NCBI GenBank assembly: GCA_944472155.2
Contig: OX235271.1
Span: 95,431,256-95,495,255 of the forward strand
DNA from: Trichobilharzia szidati
Taxonomy: Eukaryota; Platyhelminthes; Trematoda; Strigeidida; Schistosomatidae
Length of the DNA stretch: 64,000 nucleotides
Direction of reading: 5' to 3'
Positions 56,826 to 64,000 of this stretch are shown one piece after another (within the stretch, counting starts at the first letter, position 1; every line of letters begins with the position of its first letter). Both the position numbers and the translations under genes were made by a program. The notes under the pieces were generated by a model that was given only the letters and a program-made list of their open reading frames with translations, was not told the DNA's origin and searched no databases.

Positions 56826-57590
56826 TTCAGTATAGAGAAGACAGAGGTGATGAAGATTCCCGGGCAACACCACCAACAGCAGCAACAACAACAGACAACA
56901 ATCAGCATAAATGGAAGGAACCTGAAAGAAACAACGTCCTCTACCTACTTACCTGGAAAGCACCGTTTCAACTACAGGCCGGTGGAACTGACGAGGATAT
57001 CAAAGCAAGAATCGGAAAAGCAAGACAAGCTTTCACTACTCTCAAGTCTGTGTGGAGGTCAACAACACTCAGCATCAAAAATAACATCCGAATTTTCAAC
57101 TCCAATGTGAAGTCAGTCAGTGCTACTATACGGACGAATCAGAGACTTGGCCAGCGCGTCATAAAGAGCATCTCAAACAAACTACAGACCTTCATTAACA
57201 GTTGTCTTCACTCAATACTCAAGATCAGATGGCCAGAGTTGATAAGCAAATCTCTGGGAGCGAATCAGCACAGCAGGAACGAATTGTGAAACAAATAGGC
57301 AGGAAGAAATGGGGATGGATTGGCCATACTCTGAGGAAACCATCAAGTGACATCACTAGACAAGCCATTGCTCGAGTGGAACCCGAACGGTAAGCGGCGA
57401 GTTGGTCGTCAGTGCAAGGGTGACTTGGAGGAGGTCATGTGAAGAGGAGATGAAAACGTGTGGGCAGACATGGAGCCAGGTGAAGACTCTAGCAGTGAAC
57501 CGAACTCAATGAAGACGCACGGCTGAAGCCCTATGTTCCTCTAGGAATTAAAGGATACAATAATAATAATAATAATAATAACGGAGCCAG
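56826..57590 (+). pseudogene. RTE-type LINE 3' end with (AAT)n tail
   Basis: Frames read IEKTEVMKI, TISINGRNLKETTSSTYLPG, then TDEDIKARIGKARQAF, NIRIFNSNVKSV, SISNKLQTFINSCLHSILKI and then RW, KKWGWIGHTLRKPSS. The 3' UTR is ggctgaagccctatgttcct and the tail (aat)n ends near 57583. Three frames are used. Confidence 0.88.
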
Positions 57591-57850
57591 CCAGCGAAGT
57601 GGGCAGCTGTTGATAAAAGTCTGCAACAGACAGTTGGAAATGCTTTTCGTGACTCACTAGTCAAGTTCCTGACCTGCATAGAAGAACTGACTGACTTGAC
57701 ATTTGTGTTGAAAATCTGAATCTTGTTTTTTATGGCGGCTGAGTGCAAAAGACTTGTACACTGTTTTCAGGTTGATGAAGGCGTATCTTGCCTTTCCGAT
57801 TCTGGCTGAGATGAAACAGTGTTTCCTAGATAAGTGAAATTCTGTGTAAA
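57591..57850 (-). pseudogene. RTE-type LINE internal fragment
   Basis: Minus-strand frame SARIGKARYAFINLKTVYKS and IFNTNVKSV match the same region as 57000-57110 of the plus copy. No 3' end. Confidence 0.7.
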
Positions 57851-58435
57851 TATGCGTAGATTTAACTAGCATATCAGTAGTACCCTTGACTAATCTCTCA
57901 TTCCATTTTGATTAGTGGAACTCATGGAGTGAATTTCATCTCATTAATTACTATTCATATAAACGTTTTCCAGTGTAAATCTTAAGTTCAACAGTTACAG
58001 TTTTAGTCTTCAACCAGTACCTAGTTAACTGTCATAACAAAAGGTATTGGGTTATTTTACTTAGTTTGGCATTTTTCACTATGGACTGGAGAAGTAGGAA
58101 TGAACAACCCATGTTGCCATATAAACAGCTTACACTAATGACTTAAGTTTCTTTCTTGTCGCTAAATGACAAGTTGCCTTGCCAACTGAGGTTAATTAGC
58201 TGTCTTCAAAATGAAAAAAATAACATGAGGGAATTTCAAGCTACAATGACAAGCTGCACCATTTGAATAATTCGTGGGAAAACGGCCTATCAGTGAAGAA
58301 AACATTCAAAGAAATAGGCTACACGAATAAATAAGGCAAAGAAGAAGATTTCAGTACCACTGAAAGAGTTATTTTTTTAAATTTCATCATAAATGGAATC
58401 ATTTCAAGTAAAATGAATAAAAGTCAATCTGAAGG
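57851..58435 (+). other. Intronic sequence, nothing recognised
   Basis: No gene or repeat recognised. Confidence 0.35.
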
Positions 58436-59290
58436 AAGAATATTCTTTTCAATAATTTCTCTTCAGGTTCTTACAATTATAAAATATAATATTTGTTGTC
58501 GTTACAATAAAGGCCAGTTATGCGGCAGATACATTTTTAACGTAGAATAACAGATTAATTATGGGGTGTCAAAATAAATAGTCGTATTTTTGTGACAAAC
58601 GTGCTAGGCTGAATTCGATTACAAAATATTGTTAAACGGGAGACAATGGTGATTAATCATAATAGATTTGTAGAGTGTGGGGTAGGTGAGTGGCTATTGC
58701 AAAGTGGTCTGTGTTAAACAGGAGATAGCAAGACTGCAATGGGAGGTTCATAATGAGATAACGAATATGTGAAATGAAACAGGTGGAGGCATATATTGAG
58801 AAAAGAGATAATATCACTAATAATAAGTCCGGATAGTATAAACGAAAAATTCGATAGTATTGAGAGAATGTTTGCATGAAGGGCATAAATTATGACGAAT
58901 AATAATAATATTTGTAATAATAAGCAAAGGAAAAAAAGCCAAGAGGGTTAAGGGGAAGGAGCACTCTTGGTGAGAAGAAGAATCATCAATCTAAGTTTGG
59001 CCACGGTAGGAAGAGCGTCTGGATGAGTTCTTTTTGGATACAAAGTTCCGGTTTAGTCGATCTCATTGCAACAGCTTCAGCTATGTGTAGGAGACGTAAG
59101 CGAACTGTACGTGATAACGACTTCGGAATTCGGTATATAACCCTGAAAGCTGTGTTAATATCGATATGATGTCCAGTATCGACCAAGTGTATCTGCCGCA
59201 TAACTGGCCTTTGTTGTAACGACAACAAATATTATATTTTATAATTGTAAGAACCTGAAGAGAAATTATTCAAAAGAATATTCTTCGTTC
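58436..59290 (-). mobile_element. PLE-b-like element with inverted ends
   Basis: Inverted ends at 58436-58540 and 59200-59290 (tgcggcagatac and gttgtcgttacaat regions, then ttctcttcaggttcttacaa). On the minus strand the frame 59228-58986 reads IHLVDTGHHIDINTAFRVIY, SRTVRLRLLHIAEAVAMRST and CIQKELIQTLFLPWPN, the GIY-YIG C-terminal end. 58560-58980 is non-coding tail. Confidence 0.8.
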
Positions 59291-59504
59291 AGACTGACTT
59301 TTAATTCATAATATGGGAATTTTCCACACTATGAAATCATATAACATGATTAACCTTAGTGAGATAGAAAACCTGTAAGCCTGACAATTTCGGGTAATGA
59401 TATGTATGAAGGAACAAAATTCAGTGATACACATGGATACTTGTCACTTTGTTTCCACAATTAGTGTCTCGAGAAAGGAATACTAAAGGTTAGATGGGGT
59501 TCTA

Positions 59505-59770
59505 GATTTCCTCACGAACCCATGTTAATTACAGACTGATTGAAAACAAAGAAACAATGGATAGCTGTCACGCCCTGGTTTGGCAGGGACTCTTTAGCAG
59601 TGTGCACCAATGACACCAGCGAGGATCTACCCCACGACTCTCAGGATACAAGGTGAGCTCGTTGATCATTCAACCACAGGGATGGAATTCTATGACCTAA
59701 TGAATTCTAACTTCTATCAATTCACGATGAAATGTTATCACTAACCGATACCATCGATGAGGTCATGGTT
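59505..59770 (-). repeat. SINE-1 copy, diverged
   Basis: Recognisable: the 3' part (attacagactgattgaaaac), gatagctgtcacgccctggt in the hammerhead position, head (ggtgagctcgttgatcattc), 5' part (gaattctaacttctatcaat). Box B is strongly changed. Confidence 0.65.
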
Positions 59771-59789
59771 ATGATCCATAATAGAATCA

Positions 59790-59990
59790 GGAATGTTCAC
59801 TGCTTGTGCGTAGGTGGCACAGTGGTTAGGACTCTAGCCGACCATGCACATGGTCCGGAGTTCGATCCCCTGCAGATGCACACCCGATAACTATGGTCAG
59901 CCTGCGAAATTTGGGGCACCGATATCCATACTGAAAATTCCATACTTGTACTGAAAATACGGTGTAGCATCAAGCTGTAATCAAAATAAA
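59790..59990 (+). repeat. SINE-3b copy
   Basis: The head is identical in layout to SINE-3a (gtggcacagtggttaggact, box B gagttcgatcccc at 59859). The tail with ggcaccgatatccatactga is shared with 21605-21770. Confidence 0.78.
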
Positions 59991-60299
59991 ATTAATTAAT
60001 TAAATCTGTTATCCTATATGGAAACAGGTGCTCCTTGATTGATTCTCCAAATGACGTCAGTTCTTGATAAAATCTACGCTGAAACTAATCTAAAATCCTT
60101 GCAAAATCTAATATCTGGAAAATAAATAAATTTTAACAGTTTTTAATATGGACAAATGTCCGAAAACAGGTCTATTTCATAAGTGTGAAAGAAACGGGGA
60201 TTATTTAAAAATGATCCTGTTTATGTGTCATGTTTTTGAGAAATACGTTTACCAAATCTTAATGGTCTATATATCTAACTAATAGAGATAATATAATGA

Positions 60300-60770
60300 T
60301 AATAATTTTTAAAAAACAAATTTAATCCTTACAAACCAACTATTGAAAATTAATCTGATGCTCGCTAGTGACTTGCTACAGGACGGAGTTGTCTGGAGTT
60401 CTAGTGAGAAGTCGTGACCAGTGAGGTTCATCCAGTCAAGTGTGAGGATGGATTTCCCACCGATGACATTGGTTGGTGCCAGTCGCGCTAAATTCATGAA
60501 TTTGTAGAAATTCAAATTCATTGATTGGCCAGTGGAGTCGGGTCGCAAAGGCTGAATGGTATACGAGCTTGCCTTGTAACCAGAAGGTGCTGGGTTCGAA
60601 CCCCGTAATTCTGGCGCGTACTGCCGATGATTCCCAAGGAGCTAGGAGGAAACAGCTGTCCAGTACTCCCTGTTGGTTTTCAGTGGTTCTCTAACTGATA
60701 TTTATCCGTGGTCAAACTCGTAAAAACGAATCTAATCCTTACAAACCAACTTTTGAAAATCATATTAGCT
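60300..60770 (+). repeat. SINE-1B copy, full length, with part of a preceding tandem unit
   Basis: 60313-60345 is the 3' end of a preceding unit (cttacaaaccaactattgaa). The complete unit follows: 5' start (tgatgctcgctagtgacttg), head with box B (gggttcgaaccccg, 60592), hammerhead-like segment 60618-60666 and 3' end at about 60765 with the same sequence. Confidence 0.9.
60618..60666 (+). ncRNA. Hammerhead-like motif of SINE-1B (best example)
   Basis: Stem I GTACTG/CAGTAC (6 bp), core CCGATGA (60624-60630; C3 kept, U4 changed to C), stem II TTCC/GGAG (two or three pairs), GAA (60649-60651), stem III ACAGCTGT (60652-60659), C60660 at the cleavage site. Confidence 0.6.
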
Positions 60771-61729
60771 TGACTATGCACGATAAGTTTACACAATATG
60801 TGAAATTTTCGCCGACATTTGTCAAACCACGGACATAACTGAATGATTATAACGACGAGAACTAAAGAAAATAAGATGCATTATCTCGGATTGAAATTCA
60901 GCTAGCCCAGTGATTCAAACAGGCCGCCAATACTAATACTGGTAGTAAGAATAAATGTTAAGAAAAGCACCTTGAACTGTCTATTGAGTAGAGAGAATTT
61001 CACCTAGGTGCTGTTATGTCAAGGTGATGGTCGATTTTTACTGAGCGTTTTTTTAATAGACACATTGATTGAAAGTGTAGTTTCCTTGATGATTCATATC
61101 ACCTAGGTAGTCACTGGAAATTAAATCACACTGGGTAGGTTTTTCATTCCTAAAACACACATGATCATACTAGAATAGAATAGCAATGTTCATTCACTAG
61201 ATCGTGATCGATTCGATCTGTTTCTATGTCAACATTGGCTAACAGGTGGAGTCTTCTAATAAGTCTTAAACTAAGGGGAAGCAATTGTACACAATAGCTA
61301 TTGCTTTTAGCTAAAGTTATTCCACATTTACTGGTCAACATCTTAAGCTTTAATATATGTGAATCATACATTCGTTTAATTCTCATTGAATAACATTTCC
61401 TAATAAACTAGACAGTTTCAATCGATTTTATCCCACTTAAGCCTATATTTGGCGTTATCATAAAATGAATTTTCCTTGTTCTTATTCTTGTTGTTGTTGG
61501 TGGTGGTGGGTGATCGTTTCCTTCTAATAGACTGTTAACGGATTACTGGCTTCTTAACGTAATAACGTGATACTAGTTGTTTTGCATAATTGCTTTTAAA
61601 AGAACCAATGACTAATAGATTAGTTGTTCAATAGACAAAATGAATACTCCACCTTATTGGTTATTCGGACATGTTTGTAATACGTTGCATTAAGGTAGCT
61701 TTCTCAATTTCATGTATGTAATTGTGCTC
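60771..61729 (+). other. Sequence without recognised gene
   Basis: About 1 kb, nothing recognised apart from the short low-copy phrase near 60893-60930. Confidence 0.4.
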
Positions 61730-61870
61730 TACCAGTATGTATTTATATATGTATGTATGTGTAGGTGTGCGTGCATTTATATCCATTACGCAAGTTTTGT
61801 GCAAAGACAACAGACAAGACACGTGATGCGGGCACTCTTGCACCCATGCACACATACACATATAGATATC
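61730..61870. repeat. TATG/TGTG-rich microsatellite region
   Basis: Impure tatg and tgtg repeats (61738-61775) and complementary acacata repeats (61850-61865). Confidence 0.6.
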
Positions 61871-62309
61871 TAAATAGGTCATGATCTCTGCCCTAAGCTG
61901 CTACTGTTCACATTTTTTTGTTGTAGAATAAACAAGTTCATAGACATTTTCACTGACATTTCCACCATTTCTATGACACGCACACTCACACTCACATAGA
62001 TTTTCTCTCCTTTTTGGCTTACTTTCTGTAAAAATTATGGAATACACGAGAAAGCAAAATCCACTTTGTGTAGAGTGCTAACGTCACTCTATTTGTAGAA
62101 AAAACAAATTGTCTACAGCATGGAGGCAAGGCAACGGCAATCGCCATCCTTGTAGAAATGAATATAACTAAATATATACCTATATATGATCTATCCAGGA
62201 TAATAGAAATACTTCTTTAGAGGCTATATTTAACAGCTATGCAAAAAAAGATATGAATAGGCAGAATTTCAGTGTTATTTTGTCTATTGATTTAGACCTG
62301 TCTGACTGA

Positions 62310-62565
62310 ATGGTTAGTTGCATACACATACATGCATTAATATATATATTCAAATGCACACATACATACACACATACAAACACACTTTCTGCAATGCATA
62401 TAAAAGTGTTTGCTACTATATTGTACGTACAGATAACACAGTGGACATTATTGACATTCGTTGTCTACCTTACACACACACACGAAAGCACACCTCTATC
62501 GACCTATCCACACTGCAGTATTACAAAATATATGCACAGACACATATGTGTGTACACGCACTAGG
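62310..62565. repeat. CA/TACA-rich microsatellite region
   Basis: Impure (ca)n and (taca)n runs. The overlapping open frames are His/Thr/Tyr-rich translations of this simple sequence, not genes. Confidence 0.65.
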
Positions 62566-63309
62566 CACATAATGCCAACCAGAAGCAAAAAAAACAGCAC
62601 AACCAACACAACCAAAATAGGCTTAAATCAATAGATTCTTCTTCTTCTGTCTAATAATATTCCCAAAGCACCTATTATGACCAGTGGATTTTTGTTCACT
62701 TTGTATTTCACTATATTCTTCTTCTACGCATAGTTCTAATATCAATATAATTATGATTTCATTGTTATTAACGTCGCTTAAACGTGAAGTACAACTGGAT
62801 CTAGTTGAATAACCGAATCAAGTTTACTGTCATATAATTTAAGTTTGATTTTGAACGTTTAAGAGAAAAGATCAAATTACCCGCTGAAAAAAAATAGGAT
62901 ATTTTAGCTAGTCCTTTTTGTTCAATGTTCAACTTTTCGTTTCATCACTACTGTACGTGTGAATATCTACGTTAACATAATATACACACATATATATGTA
63001 TTTTTTATTAACCTGTGGTGTATACACGTGAAATTTTATTAAAAAAATTGCATCGTCGTATCAAATTAACTAACTGTAAGTTGCAAAAAATCCACATATC
63101 TTTTTATATTTTAATTTAATAAGTGAATTTATAAGATTTGCTTCGTTTTGATGTTTGATTAAAGAAAAACGAAAGACACTTGAGTTTATTAATATTAATT
63201 TTGATAAAGTAAATGACAGGAGATAGGATTATTTATTGAATGACGACATTAGGATTGATCGATTCTACTACACACTGTAAACGTTCTAATTTATTATTTG
63301 AGAAGATTA
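62566..63309 (+). other. AT-rich sequence, nothing recognised
   Basis: No gene or known repeat. Confidence 0.4.
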
Positions 63310-63590
63310 ATATACTTTCAGGTTGTATCAGGAGTTGACATCAGATAGAAGAGCATTGGAACCATTGGGTCATTGGATTAGGTCCTAATGGCTGAATGGT
63401 CTTTGAGCTCGCCTTGTAGCTGGAGGGTCCTGGGTTCGAACCCCAGTGGGTGCGCACTGATGAGGAATCTCAAACTGGAACGAAACAGCTGCCAGTATTC
63501 TCAGCTTTTCCAATGGTTCTCTAACATTTCAATTCGTGATCAAACTTGCAACTGATCAACTCCTTGCAAACTGACGCTTGATAATATACT
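63310..63590 (+). repeat. SINE-1 copy, diverged
   Basis: Head with box B (gggttcgaaccccag, 63432), then cactgatgaggaatctcaaa, ggaacgaaacagctgccagt (hammerhead-like, shortened stem II) and 3' end to about 63590. The 5' region before the head is replaced by a short 3'-end-like piece. Confidence 0.78.
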
Positions 63591-63756
63591 TTCAACAGTG
63601 ATTTACATTATGCTTACGTATATCTTAATGTAGAACCTGATGAATTTTTGCATGTAATCGTGAAACAGACGTTTCTTAATGACTGTACGCATGTTTCATT
63701 GATGTATGGCAGCAAGAAGGAAACTTACGTCATGCTGAACTTAGTGTCGGCTAATC

Positions 63757-63930
63757 ATTTATAATTATTATAATTATTCCTTTGGCTCCCGAGGTGAACA
63801 TTTTAGCTTCAGAAGCACCATTTCATTGTGTTCCCTACAGTCTTTTCAGTATGTCACCATGACTACCCAGCTCTTATTTCCTCCTCACGCCATCTCCTCC
63901 ATATCACCTTAGGATGTAGATCAATAATGT
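63757..63930 (-). pseudogene. RTE-type LINE 3' end fragment
   Basis: The minus strand ends ctgaagctaaaatgttcacc with an AT-rich tail near 63760. It resembles the second RTE subfamily (56455, 47826). Confidence 0.6.
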
Positions 63931-64000
63931 ATAGATTCTCACTGTAAAAAAAAAAACTATTATTCTATCAGTTACGATGGTGACCTGACCACATTGCACA

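Noticed and set aside
62113..62144. Small candidate exon 7 (ctacag acceptor, gtagaa donor, phase 1-1)
   Set aside because: Phase fits exon 6, but the pyrimidine tract and donor are poor and the peptide is only about ten residues.
62310..62572. Two 84-codon plus-strand frames
   Set aside because: Low-complexity His/Thr/Tyr translation of CA-rich simple sequence.
1..64000. CRISPR array or bacterial-type operon
   Set aside because: Repeats are dispersed SINE and PLE copies of variable spacing, with tRNA boxes and target duplications; no regular spacers or cas-like proteins.

Overview
The window looks like nuclear DNA of a trematode flatworm, most likely a schistosome-type blood fluke. It is AT-rich and almost every recognisable piece is a retroelement of kinds known from that group: a hammerhead-ribozyme SINE of the Sm-alpha type, several families of Penelope-like elements (PLEs) with reverse transcriptase plus GIY-YIG endonuclease, RTE-type LINEs, a Ty3/gypsy integrase remnant and several tRNA-derived SINE families. 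I cannot name the species. There are no bacterial operons, CRISPR arrays, rRNA genes or viral genomes.

Host gene: six candidate exons on the + strand (1730-1816, 4636-4815, 16509-16585, 21869-21931, 46856-47530, 55663-56061) have acceptor/donor sites and are open in one frame. Their splice phases match at every junction (2, 2, 1, 1, 1). I read them as one gene that starts left of the window and probably continues to the right. Its first part weakly resembles the end of a PTEN/tensin-type phosphatase domain and its C2 domain. The rest is a long Ser-rich, partly acidic, probably disordered region. Nearly all repeats described here would then be intronic.

Layout: 0-5 kb, SINE-1 copies, exons 1-2 and a gypsy integrase. 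7-10 kb, two PLE fragments. 10-13 kb, inverted SINE-3, SINE-4, paired SINE-1 and an RTE tail. 15-19 kb, PLE and SINE-1 copies plus exon 3, with a SINE-3 nested in a PLE. 19-25 kb, a LINE tail, SINE-4, exon 4 and PLEs with inverted ends. 26-31 kb, a PLE split by an Sm-alpha inverted dimer and a SINE-1, then a SINE-1 cluster. 34-39 kb, a PLE split by a nearly complete second PLE with a clear target duplication. 40-46 kb, two more Sm-alpha dimers, a PLE end palindrome, RTE and SINE copies. 46.9-47.5 kb, the large exon 5. 47.8-55.6 kb, an intron with RTE, PLE and SINE copies, including a PLE whose inverted ends carry a hammerhead-like fold. 55.7-56.1 kb, exon 6. 56-64 kb, RTE, PLE and SINE remnants and microsatellites.

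Main observation: the most abundant repeat here (SINE-1, more than 20 copies or pieces) has, just 3' of its tRNA-like head, a motif with hammerhead ribozyme architecture. It has a 6-bp stem I, a 4-bp stem II, a GAA segment, a loopless palindromic stem III and a pyrimidine at the cleavage position. One subfamily differs from the catalytic core only at C3 and the other only at U4, which suggests descent from an active ribozyme. Head-to-tail junctions of this SINE occur several times. With the Sm-alpha ribozymes and the PLE-end ribozyme-like folds, this one intron-rich locus holds three separate hammerhead-bearing retroelement classes. All labels SINE-1 to SINE-4, PLE-a to PLE-d and repeat-5 are local names used only in this annotation.
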